A stretch of 64,000 bases of DNA from Nitratireductor sp. XY-223 (GTDB taxonomy: Bacteria; Pseudomonadota; Alphaproteobacteria; Rhizobiales; Rhizobiaceae): assembly GCF_004959855.1 (NCBI RefSeq), contig NZ_SPNT01000001.1, forward strand, positions 186,001-250,000, in the 5' to 3' direction. The notes beneath the pieces were generated by a model. It was not told where the DNA came from. It did no database searches and worked only from the letters and a program-made list of their open reading frames with translations. Position numbers and translations under genes: made by a program. Shown in pieces: positions 1-8,970 of this stretch. The number at the start of each line of letters is the position of its first letter. Positions within the stretch are counted from its first letter, which is position 1.

Positions 1-231
1 TACTCCTGTGTTTGCCGTCCCCGATGTGCCGGTGCTGGCGCAACGGCACGTCGTCACTGCGTTGCCAGTTGCCGTCCTCTGTTTCACAACGGCGCCGCGC
101 AAGCAGTATCGAAACTCCCGCTGACAAGGTCAAGTCGTCGGCACAGTACAAACTGATGTATCGCCAACGACTTGTGTCACAAAAGCACAGTCTTTCTGAA
201 TAAATTGTGGACAGCCGCGGCCGGCCGATCG
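1..231. other. No recognisable gene at left edge
   Basis: No convincing coding frame is seen. The only open stretch is about 63 codons, resembles nothing known and is rich in Arg/Ser, as expected for a random GC-rich frame. It could hold the 3' flank of a gene lying left of the window. Confidence 0.4.
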
Positions 232-897
232 CTAGATTTTATTGCTCTCGTCGCCAAGCATGCGCAGGCTCGCGGCGAGCCCGTTGACGCTGATGGTGTA
301 TTTGACCGGCCTGTCCTGCGGATCGCGGACCGTCGCGCTCGCCCGGTCGGCCTGCAGCAGCGCCTCGACATACTTTTCGTCCAGTTCGGTGGCGGATTCG
401 CAATACCGGTCCACGCAGGACGAGTAGGACAGGTTGAGCGGTTGTTCGTCGCCGGCCTCAAAGACGATACCCCGGTCGACGCGCACGCCCGTCGCGGTCT
501 GCCAGGTTGAGCGGAAGCCGCCGCCGGGTTCGACCGCGATCCGCCAGGAAAATCGCACATTGCCATCCTCCTCCGCCACCTGGTGGGTGATCGAGCAGTC
601 GGCCTGCCGGCGCGCTTGCTCGTCGCAATTGTAGCGCCAGTGACCGATCGTGATCCCGGCGGCGGGCGGTATCGGGCTTTGCGCCACGGGCTCGACCTCG
701 TCCTCGTCAGACGGCGAAAAGGTCACGGCCCTGTGGGTGAAGAGGTCCTCGATGACCTCGGTCTTGGCCCAGGCCACGCGAAGGCCCTCCGGCATCTTTT
801 CAACGAGGCTGTTCAGCCGTTCGTTCGGGGCAATGTAAGCCGTGACGGCGGCGCCGATGGCGACGGCGAGAATGAATATGATGATCGGAAGGCGCAT
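232..897 (-). CDS. Invasion-associated locus B (IalB)-like exported protein
   Basis: The 221-residue product starts with a short hydrophobic segment (about residues 3-20), fitting a signal peptide or N-terminal anchor, and is probably periplasmic or envelope-associated. The mature part has the layout of IalB-family proteins of Rhizobiales: a beta-rich domain of about 140 residues with paired cysteines (C in the HWRYNCDEQ and ADCSI stretches, later SSCVDRYCES) and a C-terminal segment like VKYTISVNGLAASLRML. IalB in Bartonella is linked to erythrocyte invasion, but free-living relatives carry many paralogues of unknown role. The ATG lies after a weak GAAGAA ribosome-binding site. Family assignment rests on motif pattern only. 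Confidence 0.6.
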   Translation of the reverse strand: MRLPIIIFILAVAIGAAVTAYIAPNERLNSLVEKMPEGLRVAWAKTEVIEDLFTHRAVTFSPSDEDEVEPVAQSPIPPAAGITIGHWRYNCDEQARRQADCSITHQVAEEDGNVRFSWRIAVEPGGGFRSTWQTATGVRVDRGIVFEAGDEQPLNLSYSSCVDRYCESATELDEKYVEALLQADRASATVRDPQDRPVKYTISVNGLAASLRMLGDESNKI

Positions 898-1052
898 GGC
901 AATTCTTCGGGCTGGGTCAAAAAACCGAGCGTCGAAATGAACGGCGGCGATTTGATGGCCGCAGCACTGTTTGTGACCGGATGTTAAGCCGGCGTTACAC
1001 TAAGTGATCGTCACGCGCGTGTCATTTGCGATGACCGATGTGTGCGGGCAAC

Positions 1053-1084
1053 AAAAAAGGCGGGCTGTCGTTGCCCGCCTTTTT
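1053..1084 (-). terminator. Rho-independent terminator of the porin gene
   Basis: A perfect 7-bp GC stem (GGCGGGC/GCCCGCC, loop of 7) is flanked by an A-run on one side and a T-run on the other, so it can act in both directions. It lies just downstream of the leftward porin gene. Confidence 0.85.
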
Positions 1085-1102
1085 CAGCCATTCGCAGTTG
1101 GT

Positions 1103-1837
1103 TCAGTTGAAGTGGAAGTTCAACGTCGCCTTGACCGCGTGAATCTCGTAGTCGACGGTTAGCGGGTCGGCACCAAAGCCCACAGCAAAGTCATACGTTT
1201 TCGACTGGAGGTCGATATAGTTGTACTCGGCGCCAAAGGACCAGTTCTGGGTTGGTTTGTACAAGGCGCCGCCACCAATGGTCCATCCGTTGTGCCACTT
1301 CGAATCGGTTGCGCCAATGCCGAACAAGGCGGTGCCCGTCGCCTCGGCGTGACCTCCGGCATAGCCGCCCTGGGCAAAAATCAGCCAGTCGTTGTAGGCG
1401 AATCCCCCTCGCAGTTGCGCCAGAGCCAGGAAGTTGATTTCGGATGACCAGGTGTCAAATGCGGGAAATGCAGGTGAAGCGATGGTCTGATCCAAATCGG
1501 CGTAGGACCCGGAAAGATCGACACCGAATACGAAGTCGCCGTTCTGGTGCAGATATCCGACCTGTCCGCCGCCTATGAAGCCGTCCGGCGACAGGGTGCC
1601 GCCCGTTGCCCCTGTAGCCCCAGGTCCAGTGGTCCAAAACGAACCTGGCGCGAAACTCCAGTTGGCGTCCCCCCAGCCATAGCCTGCGTGCAGGCCGGCA
1701 TAGGGTCCGGTCCAGCGATCGGGCGCCGGTGGGGCCGGTGCGACCACCACTTCCTCTACAGCAACGTCTGCTGCATGTGCCCCGACTGCCAGCAACGATG
1801 AAGCCATTGCGGCTGCTAGAATTGTGCGAATACTCAT
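1103..1837 (-). CDS. Outer membrane beta-barrel protein, Omp25/31 family
   Basis: The 244-residue product has a classical signal peptide (cleavage likely after AVGAHA, residue 22), a short Pro/Val-rich linker, then the WTGPYAGLHAGYGWGD opening strand typical of rhizobial Omp25/Omp31/RopB porin-like proteins. Alternating aromatic/Gly strands continue to a C-terminal strand ending LNFHFN, with the terminal aromatic residue needed for BAM-mediated assembly. It probably acts as an abundant structural outer-membrane protein. It is monocistronic: a strong terminator follows and an inverted repeat lies about 107 bp upstream of the ATG. Confidence 0.88.
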   Translation of the reverse strand: MSIRTILAAAMASSLLAVGAHAADVAVEEVVVAPAPPAPDRWTGPYAGLHAGYGWGDANWSFAPGSFWTTGPGATGATGGTLSPDGFIGGGQVGYLHQNGDFVFGVDLSGSYADLDQTIASPAFPAFDTWSSEINFLALAQLRGGFAYNDWLIFAQGGYAGGHAEATGTALFGIGATDSKWHNGWTIGGGALYKPTQNWSFGAEYNYIDLQSKTYDFAVGFGADPLTVDYEIHAVKATLNFHFN

Positions 1838-1943
1838 GACGATAGTCCCTGCCCCAAAAAATCGCGCCGCACTTACAAATATTAATAGATTATTAATTGC
1901 TTTGAAATGCCGGATCGTCGCCCTGAAACAAGATGAAACCGAC

Positions 1944-1963
1944 CTGTGATCTAATTATCACAG
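1944..1963. promoter_or_regulatory. Inverted repeat upstream of the porin gene
   Basis: Perfect 7-bp arms CTGTGAT and ATCACAG are separated by six AT-rich bases. It resembles a CRP/FNR-class site, but the TGTGA to TCACA spacing is 8 rather than the canonical 6. It may be an operator for the leftward porin gene; the factor is unknown. Confidence 0.35.
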
Positions 1964-2119
1964 ATAGTTAGCCTGTGGATAAGTATTGTCGAGCGCTCCC
2001 GCTCGGCGGATGCTACGAATAGTTGCACGGCATTTGCACGGACGCGTATTCGAATTTTTCGCGCGTAAAGCGGAAGCCGTGCCCGGAGATAAGCTGAGTT
2101 GCGGGGCGCCTTGCGCCCC

Positions 2120-2593
2120 TCAGGCGCGCGCCCGCTGCGCCTGGCAGGCGCCGCCGAAGCAGTCCTCGAACACATGCACCCAGCCATTGTTGTAATGGCC
2201 GCGACTCTCTTCGCCGCCTTCGCCGAGGACGTGCCAATTGCGGTGCTCGAGCGTGACCTGCGTCTGCTGCGGCGACACTTCCTCGAAGCGGATTTCAACT
2301 TCCGTCGCCCTCTCGACCGGCTCCGAGACATGCCAGGAAAAGCACAGGACCTTGCCGGGCTCATAGACCTTGATCGAGCCCCAATGCAGTTCTTCGCCCT
2401 CGGGCGTCGTCTCGATGATCCGGCCGCCGACACCCGGCTCCATGGTCACCGATTTCGCCGGATTGCCGGTGCGTCCCGCGGTCAGCGAATGCTTGTCCAG
2501 CGGCCACCAGTCGGTGGTGCGCTCGGCAAAGACCGAAAAGGCGGTGTGTGGATCGCACTGAACGACAATCAGCTTCTTGATCGGATCGACCAT
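2120..2593 (-). CDS. SRPBCC / AHSA1-domain protein
   Basis: The 157-residue protein belongs to the START-like AHSA1 group: an N-terminal strand with the helix AFSVFAERTTDWWP, then GGRIIETTPEGEELHWGSI and VLCFSWHVSEP strands, and a C-terminal helix following a QVTLEHRNWH strand. The fold makes a hydrophobic ligand cavity; the ligand is unknown. It starts one base after the stop of the ArsR gene (TAA-C-ATG), so the two are translationally coupled. ArsR/AHSA1 pairs are common, and the AHSA1 partner is usually uncharacterised. Confidence 0.82.
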   Translation of the reverse strand: MVDPIKKLIVVQCDPHTAFSVFAERTTDWWPLDKHSLTAGRTGNPAKSVTMEPGVGGRIIETTPEGEELHWGSIKVYEPGKVLCFSWHVSEPVERATEVEIRFEEVSPQQTQVTLEHRNWHVLGEGGEESRGHYNNGWVHVFEDCFGGACQAQRARA

Positions 2594-2594
2594 G

Positions 2595-2903
2595 TTATTC
2601 TCCCATTGTTTTCTTCACTTCGTCCGCATAGGCGGCAAGGACATCGTCCCAGAAGCCGTCGAGGTAGGCCCGCAGTTCGGCAAGTCCCTCGCGGCGGATG
2701 CTGTAATAGCGTGCCGTCCCTTGCGGCCTCGCGGCAACGAGGCCGGCGTCCTGCAGTGTCTTCAGGTGCTGCGACACGGCCGGGCGGCTGATCGGCTGAC
2801 CGGCGGCAATTTCCGTCACGGTTCGCGGCCGGTGGCGCAGCGACTCAAATATGCGCCGGCGCGACGGATCGGCAAGCGCGGTCAAGGCTATTTCGTAAGT
2901 CAC
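2595..2903 (-). CDS. ArsR-family winged-helix transcriptional regulator
   Basis: The 102-residue protein is a bare winged helix: ALADPSRRRIFESL at the N-terminus, recognition helix SRPAVSQHLKTLQDAGLV around residues 38-57, and the wing GTARYYSI. No metal-binding CxC motif of the ArsR/SmtB sensors is present, so it is more like the ArsR proteins paired with SRPBCC enzymes. The start used is a GTG lying inside an inverted repeat; no clear Shine-Dalgarno sequence precedes it. It is probably autoregulated. Confidence 0.85.
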   Translation of the reverse strand: MTYEIALTALADPSRRRIFESLRHRPRTVTEIAAGQPISRPAVSQHLKTLQDAGLVAARPQGTARYYSIRREGLAELRAYLDGFWDDVLAAYADEVKKTMGE

Positions 2904-2928
2904 GACTTACCGTAAGTTTCTGCTTACG
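2895..2928. promoter_or_regulatory. Two adjacent inverted repeats over the arsR start codon
   Basis: GTAAGT-N4-ACTTAC (2895-2910) is followed directly by CGTAAG-N6-CTTACG (2911-2928). The half-site CTTAC recurs four times. The GTG start of the ArsR gene (2901-2903) lies within the first repeat, as expected for an autoregulatory operator on a leaderless or very short leader transcript. Confidence 0.55.
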
Positions 2929-4018
2929 GAGTGTCAAGCCCGATTTCGCGCGACGGATCGTCGAAGAGGGCGTCAAGGCCGGGGTGCCGCGCAAAGACCG
3001 ATGCAATACCGTCGTTGATTTCACGGTTCAGCGTTCCACGGCTCCAAAGGAGAGTGCCGTCGACGGTCACGACCGGGTCGAACACCATCCAGCAGATTTC
3101 GCCCGGCGGATAGGCACCGCAGGTGTGGAAATGCAGGATCCTCGGATTGGGAAAGGCGGTGTTGGACCAGCGGTCGGGATTGTCCTTTGCCGGCATCCGG
3201 TAGGCGCAGGCCGGGTGCATGCCGGAATGCCAGGAGTGCACGAACATCGGCTTGATGGCGAATGTCTCGGAAACATGGCGGTAGTGGTCCCCGACGGCGC
3301 GGACCGATGCGGCATCCCCTTCAAAGCCGGTTATGCGGTTGCCATCGACCGTCGCCATGACGGTGTCGTCCATTGCGAGCCAGGCCGGAGAATAGGGGCG
3401 TGAATTGGTCGGTGTCAGATAGCGGGTGATGGCGACCCGCCCAGAAAAGCCCTCCATCCGGATGGGCTTGTAGACGCCCATGGGGAAGCGCTTGACCGAG
3501 ACATCATCGGCTTCCGCCGCGTCGATGATGGAACGGCCGGCGAGATCGGTGCCGTTCGGGCAGGTGATGCGGATTTGCCGGGCCGCGTCGAGTGTCCGGT
3601 TGAGCGCGTCCTTCAGATCGAGGAAGGCGGCATAGTCGAAGCGGCCGAAGGACGACGCAAGCATTTCGCCATTGATCGCGTAGGACATGACCGCCGGCCG
3701 TCCGGACTGGCGGATGGAAAACCGGCCCTGGTCGCCGATCCTGGCGAAAAACACCGTCTGGTCGTGCGCCGCCATGGCCTCAAGAATGCTTTGGGGAAGC
3801 TTGCCGCTCTCGTCGGGTCCGCCGACCAAACGCAGCGTCGCCGTCATGCCGAGCCGCTGCGCCTCGGCGGCGACTGCCCGCGGCGCCTCGAGGTCGTACC
3901 AGCCGAGATCCGGGTCTTCGTGCAGAATGAGTACGGAATCGCCCGGCTCGGCCCTGGCACAGTTGATCAGCAGGTTGCGGGCCGCCTCGGCAAGATCGTC
4001 GGTTTGCGCATGCACCAT
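2924..4018 (-). CDS. M29-like (NicX/aminopeptidase-related) hydrolase or dioxygenase
   Basis: The 364-residue protein starts with a domain resembling the M29 thermophilic aminopeptidase/NicX family (LLINCARAEPGDSVLILHEDPD). The C-terminal half has a His/Cys/Glu-rich stretch (SWHSGMHPACAY, ILHFHTCGAYPPGEICW) that could bind a metal. NicX is a 2,5-dihydroxypyridine dioxygenase, while true M29 members are metallopeptidases; the sequence alone does not decide between them. The gene lies three bases downstream of the XRE-cupin gene and is probably co-transcribed with it, pointing to a role in the surrounding catabolic locus. The substrate is unknown. Confidence 0.5.
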   Translation of the reverse strand: MVHAQTDDLAEAARNLLINCARAEPGDSVLILHEDPDLGWYDLEAPRAVAAEAQRLGMTATLRLVGGPDESGKLPQSILEAMAAHDQTVFFARIGDQGRFSIRQSGRPAVMSYAINGEMLASSFGRFDYAAFLDLKDALNRTLDAARQIRITCPNGTDLAGRSIIDAAEADDVSVKRFPMGVYKPIRMEGFSGRVAITRYLTPTNSRPYSPAWLAMDDTVMATVDGNRITGFEGDAASVRAVGDHYRHVSETFAIKPMFVHSWHSGMHPACAYRMPAKDNPDRWSNTAFPNPRILHFHTCGAYPPGEICWMVFDPVVTVDGTLLWSRGTLNREINDGIASVFARHPGLDALFDDPSREIGLDTP

Positions 4019-4021
4019 CCC

Positions 4022-4630
4022 CTAGCGCCCCGATGCCTGGACCGACAGGAAGCGGAACACCGGCGTCAGCACTTCCTTGATACCGTAGCGCAACTCCGCA
4101 TCGAGGCTCAGCGAATCGCCGGCGCATAGGTGGATCTCGCGGTCGCCGTAAAGATAGATCGCCTCGCCCTCGAGGGCGTAGACGAACAGGCATCCGTGCC
4201 CGTTGTAGATCGGCGGGCGCGAGTCGTCGCGGCGATCGAGCGTGACCATCAGCGCTTCGAATTCAAGCCCCGTCCGGCGATGAAAGCCGAGGGCGACGAA
4301 GTCGTGCGAGTGGCGGCCGGCGACCCGCGTCGAGACAAGGCCCTTGCCGGCCTTGACGTGGGTGATATCGGCGGTTGCCGTTCCGGTTTCGCGCAGGAGG
4401 CTGACGATCGGCACCTCGAGCGCCCGGGCCAGTGCCTCGAGCGTCGACAGGGAAGGGGAGACCTGGCCGTTTTCGATGCGCGAGATCATGGCAGCCGAAA
4501 CATTGGAACTGGCGGCGAGGTCGCGGGCCGTCAGGTTGTTGGCTTCGCGCAGGGCGCGCAGGGCCTTGCCGACGGCCTCGTCGACACCGAATTCGGATAG
4601 CGGTTTCTTGTTGACTACCTGGTCGGTCAT
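4022..4630 (-). CDS. XRE-family regulator with C-terminal cupin
   Basis: The 202-residue protein has an N-terminal HTH_3 domain (LRALREANNLTARDLA... VSAAMISRIENGQ...SPSLSTLEALARAL, residues 20-80) joined to a cupin sensor domain in the C-terminal half. Regulators of this architecture usually control neighbouring catabolic operons, with the cupin binding the substrate or an intermediate. Two related 24-bp sequences, upstream of the 2OG oxygenase gene and in the divergent ABC-transporter promoter region, are the best candidate operators (inference). Confidence 0.87.
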   Translation of the reverse strand: MTDQVVNKKPLSEFGVDEAVGKALRALREANNLTARDLAASSNVSAAMISRIENGQVSPSLSTLEALARALEVPIVSLLRETGTATADITHVKAGKGLVSTRVAGRHSHDFVALGFHRRTGLEFEALMVTLDRRDDSRPPIYNGHGCLFVYALEGEAIYLYGDREIHLCAGDSLSLDAELRYGIKEVLTPVFRFLSVQASGR

Positions 4631-4663
4631 CAGCGGCGCGTCCGGTTTCCTTTGTTTGCGTTT

Positions 4664-5635
4664 CTATTTGCCATCGTCGCTGCGGTAGGAAAAGGCCTTG
4701 GCGAAACGCCACTGCAGATAGTCGCCGCAGGAAATAGGCTCTTCCTTTATCGCGCAGTCCGACCCGAATATGTCGCGCGGGTCGATCATGGTCCGCGGTT
4801 CCGGGTCATAGGCAAGGACCAGCGACAGGCGTTCCTTGCCGGACGTGTTGATGACGCGGTGCGGTGTCGAGCGGTATTCGCCATTGGTCCAGCGCGCCAG
4901 AAGATCCCCGACATTGACGACCAGCGTGCCGGGAACCGGCGGAGCGGCGACCCATTCGCCGTCCAGCGTCTCCACCTGCAGGCCGCCGACGGAATCCTGG
5001 CACAGCACCGTCAGGACGCCAAAATCGGTATGCGGCCCGACACCGAACTGGCCCGAGTTGCCGTTTTCCTGCGGCGGATAATAGACGTAGGACGCGCGGC
5101 TGAGCGGCGCGTCGTTGGTCTTCAGGAATGTGTCTTCGGGCAGGTCAAGCCCGAGCGCAAAGCCGCGCATGAGATGATGCGCCACCTCGTGGACCCGATT
5201 GAAATATTCCATGGAGACCGCCTGCATCCGAGGCATGAAACCGGGCCAGCGGTTGGCGCCGCGCAGGCTGTGGTCGTCGGGCGTCACGCCCTCGGCGTTC
5301 TCATAGCCCCATATGAAGCTCTCCTTGAGGTCGGCCTTGGCATCGTCCTGCATTTTTGCGCCGCCGACGGACAGGAAACCGCGATGCGCGCCGCTGACCG
5401 CGACCCTGTTCTTGTCGTCAAAGGACTTGCGGAAGAACTCCATGGCCGTGGACCGCGCGGCCTCGATGGCCTCCTCGGGTATGCCGTGGTTGGAAACATA
5501 GATGAAGCCCACCTCGCGGCTGGCGCGATGCAGTTGCCTGGCAACGCCGACCGGGTCCGACCCGTCACGCAACGGGCCGATATCGATCACCGGGATCAGT
5601 TCGCGTTCAACTTGTCTTGGCGCCGGATGGGACAT
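4664..5635 (-). CDS. 2-oxoglutarate/Fe(II) oxygenase, isopenicillin-N-synthase family
   Basis: The 323-residue cytosolic enzyme has the N-terminal DIOX_N region (IPVIDIGPLRDG...) and the catalytic double-stranded beta helix with the iron facial triad HTD (GPHTDFGVL, near residue 200) and a distal His (STPHRV, near residue 255), followed by RLSLVLAY whose Arg binds 2-oxoglutarate. The length matches plant-type and bacterial IPNS-like dioxygenases. These hydroxylate or oxidatively cleave small molecules; the substrate here is probably whatever the adjacent ABC importer brings in. A candidate operator lies 36 bp upstream. Confidence 0.85.
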   Translation of the reverse strand: MSHPAPRQVERELIPVIDIGPLRDGSDPVGVARQLHRASREVGFIYVSNHGIPEEAIEAARSTAMEFFRKSFDDKNRVAVSGAHRGFLSVGGAKMQDDAKADLKESFIWGYENAEGVTPDDHSLRGANRWPGFMPRMQAVSMEYFNRVHEVAHHLMRGFALGLDLPEDTFLKTNDAPLSRASYVYYPPQENGNSGQFGVGPHTDFGVLTVLCQDSVGGLQVETLDGEWVAAPPVPGTLVVNVGDLLARWTNGEYRSTPHRVINTSGKERLSLVLAYDPEPRTMIDPRDIFGSDCAIKEEPISCGDYLQWRFAKAFSYRSDDGK

Positions 5636-5670
5636 GCGTATTCCTCCATCATCGTTGTCGATGCACTATA

Positions 5671-5694
5671 CGCAATTAATTTACTATCATGCAA
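5671..5694. promoter_or_regulatory. Candidate XRE-cupin operator, copy 1
   Basis: Read on the minus strand the 24-bp element has the pattern TTGCA-N4-A-N-TAAATT-N2-TTGCR, giving two TTGC boxes about two helical turns apart. The same pattern occurs at 8038-8061. It lies 36 bp upstream of the 2OG oxygenase start, in an AT-rich gap. Confidence 0.4.
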
Positions 5695-5696
5695 TA

Positions 5697-6284
5697 TCAG
5701 CCCACGGAATTTTCTGCGTAATAGCCGATGACGTCGCCTTCGGTCGTCACACCGAGCCCGTTCAGGCTGCGGTTCACATAGTTGAAATAGCCGATGATCT
5801 GGTTGGCCTCGAGGATCTGGCCGTCGTCGTAACCGGCGGCGCGCAGGCGCTCGACGTCCGCCTCGGTCATGGCGGCGGGTTCGCGCGTGAGCTTGCGCGC
5901 GTAAGCCAGCAGCGCGATCTCGTCGGCGCCAAAGGCCGTTTCCAGCCGGTCTGCGCGCAGGGCCGCTTCCATCGCGTCCGCGCGCTTTTCATCGGCAATC
6001 AGGTGGCGGGCATTGGCCCAGTGGTTGGCAAACGAATAGGCGCAGCCATTGAGCAGCGAGACGTAGGAGGAGACGGTTTCCTGGAGCCAGGGGTGCAGGG
6101 TGTTGGCATCGTCGTGCAGTGCCGCCCGGTAGAGCATGACATGGCCGCGCATGGTGCTGGGTCGCAGCGAATGCACCCGCATGACATTGTCCACCGTTCC
6201 GTGCGGCGTCCGCGCCAGCGCCAGGGCGTCCCGAAGGTCGTCCCCGGCATCCTTGTCGTCGATCATCTCGATCCAGGCTGACAT
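5697..6284 (-). CDS. Carboxymuconolactone decarboxylase-fold (AhpD-like) peroxidase-related protein
   Basis: The 195-residue protein matches the CMD/AhpD-like 'uncharacterised peroxidase-related' group: helices carrying HSLRPSTMRGHVMLY and SSYVSLLNGCAYSFANH, and a second repeat with ADEIALLAYARKLTREP. AhpD has a CxxCxxxH redox site; here the pattern is CAYSFANH, so the first Cys and the His are kept but the second Cys is Ser. Classical disulfide-peroxidase chemistry is therefore doubtful. It sits between the oxygenase and permease genes in a leftward operon. Confidence 0.75.
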   Translation of the reverse strand: MSAWIEMIDDKDAGDDLRDALALARTPHGTVDNVMRVHSLRPSTMRGHVMLYRAALHDDANTLHPWLQETVSSYVSLLNGCAYSFANHWANARHLIADEKRADAMEAALRADRLETAFGADEIALLAYARKLTREPAAMTEADVERLRAAGYDDGQILEANQIIGYFNYVNRSLNGLGVTTEGDVIGYYAENSVG

Positions 6285-6320
6285 CGTTTTCTCCGGCCTC
6301 CTTGTCTTCTTGTATTTGCC

Positions 6321-7082
6321 TCAGCCCCGCTCATCGGCGCGCATGCGGCGCTCGAGCCAGCGCACGCCGGCCGACACGATGAGGATCAGAACCAGATATT
6401 CCAGCACCAGGATCGTGTAGATCTCCAGCGAGCGGTATTCGGTGACGACAAGCTCGTTGGCGCGCCGCGTCAGTTCCTGCATGCCGATGACGGAGACGAG
6501 CGACGACATCTTCAGCATGTAGACGAGCTGGTTGCCGAGCGCCGGCAGGATGCGCTTGATCGCCTGCGGCAGGATCACGAAACGCATGGTGTCGACATAG
6601 TTGAGCGAAACCGACTGCGCGGCCTCGTACTGACCGCGGTGGATCGACTGGATGCCGGCGCGGAAGATCTCCGCCTGGAAGGCGCTGTCGGACAGTGCCA
6701 GCGCGATGACGCCGGCCCAGAACACGCCGATCTTGATGTCGCCGAGCTGCGGCAGGCCGTAATAGACCCACAGGATCATCACCAGGATCGGAATGGCGCG
6801 GATGAATTCGACATAGGTGCGGTTGAAGAGCTTGAGATAACGGTTGTCGGAAAGGCCGGGCAGCGCGACGAGAAGGCCGAGCACGATGGATATCAGGATC
6901 GCCGTGAACGACAGGAGCAGCGTGTATCTGAGACCGCCGAGCAGAAACAGGAGGTTGGACATCCCGGTCTTGGTGGTCGGCGAGACCACGTACCAGCCCC
7001 AATTGGCCGAACATCCGGTCACCAGCAGAGCGAGCATGCAGACTGCGGCAATTCTGACTGCACCGGGTTTCAAGAACGCCAT
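6321..7082 (-). CDS. Polar amino-acid ABC transporter permease (HisM/GlnP family)
   Basis: The inner-membrane permease has 253 residues from the chosen ATG, which follows a strong AGGGAGGG ribosome-binding site; an upstream in-frame extension overlapping the ATPase gene was rejected. An N-terminal hydrophobic segment with a lipobox-like LLVTGCSAN is followed by five or so TM helices, the RAIPILVMILWVYYGLP segment of the His/Glu/Gln permease family, and the EAA loop (EAAQSVSLNYVDTMRFVILPQA) that docks the ATPase. It forms an importer with the ATPase upstream and the binding protein encoded divergently. Only one permease gene is present, so a homodimer is likely. Confidence 0.88.
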   Translation of the reverse strand: MAFLKPGAVRIAAVCMLALLVTGCSANWGWYVVSPTTKTGMSNLLFLLGGLRYTLLLSFTAILISIVLGLLVALPGLSDNRYLKLFNRTYVEFIRAIPILVMILWVYYGLPQLGDIKIGVFWAGVIALALSDSAFQAEIFRAGIQSIHRGQYEAAQSVSLNYVDTMRFVILPQAIKRILPALGNQLVYMLKMSSLVSVIGMQELTRRANELVVTEYRSLEIYTILVLEYLVLILIVSAGVRWLERRMRADERG

Positions 7083-7111
7083 TTGCCTTTCCCTCCCTTC
7101 GCGATCGCCCG

Positions 7112-7876
<765 letters not shown>

Positions 7877-8037
7877 GATGGCCTTCTCCCTCATGGGCGG
7901 CGCCGTGCGGCCGTCGCTGCGGCCGGCCCGCCGCGCTGCGTTCCCGCTATCCGCGAAGCGGGGCAAATGCCCCAATCGGTGATAGTGATTTGCGTTATTT
8001 TTGTTGACTCCGTTGAGTATCATTGAGTTTATTGTCG

Positions 8038-8061
8038 TGCAACAAATTTATTCGATTGCAA
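8038..8061. promoter_or_regulatory. Candidate XRE-cupin operator, copy 2
   Basis: Read on the minus strand this 24-bp element matches copy 1 at 15 of 24 positions, including both TTGC boxes and the central TAAATT. It lies in the AT-rich divergent region between the ATPase gene and the binding-protein gene, where it could control both. Confidence 0.4.
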
Positions 8062-8127
8062 TTTTTGCGCTGTTTCAGGACACCGCGAGAGGCACATAAT
8101 TGAGGGAACATCAAAGGGAGAAAACCC

Positions 8128-8904
8128 ATGAGACTGGTGAAGACATGCCTTGTGGCGGTCATGCTCGTTGCCGGAGCCGCGGCAGCCAACGCACAATCGG
8201 CATTGCAGGAAATCCTCAACGACGGCGTTCTGAAGGTGGGCACAACGGGCGACTGGAACCCGATGACTATGCGCGACCCGGCGACCAACAGCTACACGGG
8301 CTACGACATCGATGTCATGAACGAGCTCGCCAAGGACCTGGGCGTTGAAGTGGAATTCGTCCCGACCGACTGGAAAACCCTGGTCAACGGGGTTGTCTCG
8401 GGCAAGTACCACATCACCGGATCGGCTTCGATCTCGCCGGCCCGCGCCAAGGCGGCGGGCTATTCCGACAGCTATTTCTCGCTTGCCACCGTGCCGCTGA
8501 TCCTTGCCGAGAATGCCGGCAAGTTCAAAGACTGGGACGACCTCAACAAGCCGGAGGTAACGGTCGCCGCAACGCTCGGCACAACCCAGGAAAAGCAGGT
8601 CAAGCAGTTCTTCCCGGATGCAACGCACCAGATCGTCGAGGCGCCGGCGCGTGATTTCCAGGAAGTGCTGGCCGGACGCGCGGACGCGCACATCACCTCC
8701 AATGTGGAGGCCTACAAGCTTGTGGCGAAATATCCGCAGATGGCTGTTGTAACGGTCTCCGCGCCTAAGGCACCGACACCGATCGCCATGCTGATGCCGC
8801 AGTCCGACCAGATCTGGATCAACTATGTCAACACCTGGATCAAGCTCAAGGCAGAGCGCGGCTTCTTCGATGCGCTCGGAAAGAAGTGGCAGCTTTCGAA
8901 CTAG
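8128..8904 (+). CDS. Amino-acid-type ABC transporter substrate-binding protein
   Basis: The 258-residue periplasmic SBP_bac_3 protein has a signal peptide ending near residue 22 (AAAANA), then VLKVGTTGDWNPMTMRD, GYDIDVMNELAKDLGVEVEFV and SGKYHITGSASISPAR, where the ligand-binding Arg/Asp positions lie. A GGGAG ribosome-binding site precedes the ATG. It is the capture component for the divergently encoded permease and ATPase. The ligand cannot be read from sequence. A strong terminator follows, so it is transcribed alone. Confidence 0.9.
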   Translation: MRLVKTCLVAVMLVAGAAAANAQSALQEILNDGVLKVGTTGDWNPMTMRDPATNSYTGYDIDVMNELAKDLGVEVEFVPTDWKTLVNGVVSGKYHITGSASISPARAKAAGYSDSYFSLATVPLILAENAGKFKDWDDLNKPEVTVAATLGTTQEKQVKQFFPDATHQIVEAPARDFQEVLAGRADAHITSNVEAYKLVAKYPQMAVVTVSAPKAPTPIAMLMPQSDQIWINYVNTWIKLKAERGFFDALGKKWQLSN

Positions 8905-8931
8905 CGCGCGACGCGAGACAAGGCATAATGG

Positions 8932-8961
8932 GGGACCGCCGCACAGGCGGTCCCTTCGTTT
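8932..8961 (+). terminator. Intrinsic terminator after the binding-protein gene
   Basis: A perfect 9-bp stem GGGACCGCC/GGCGGTCCC with a 5-base loop is followed by TTCGTTT. Confidence 0.8.
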
Positions 8962-8970
8962 GAGGCGCCC

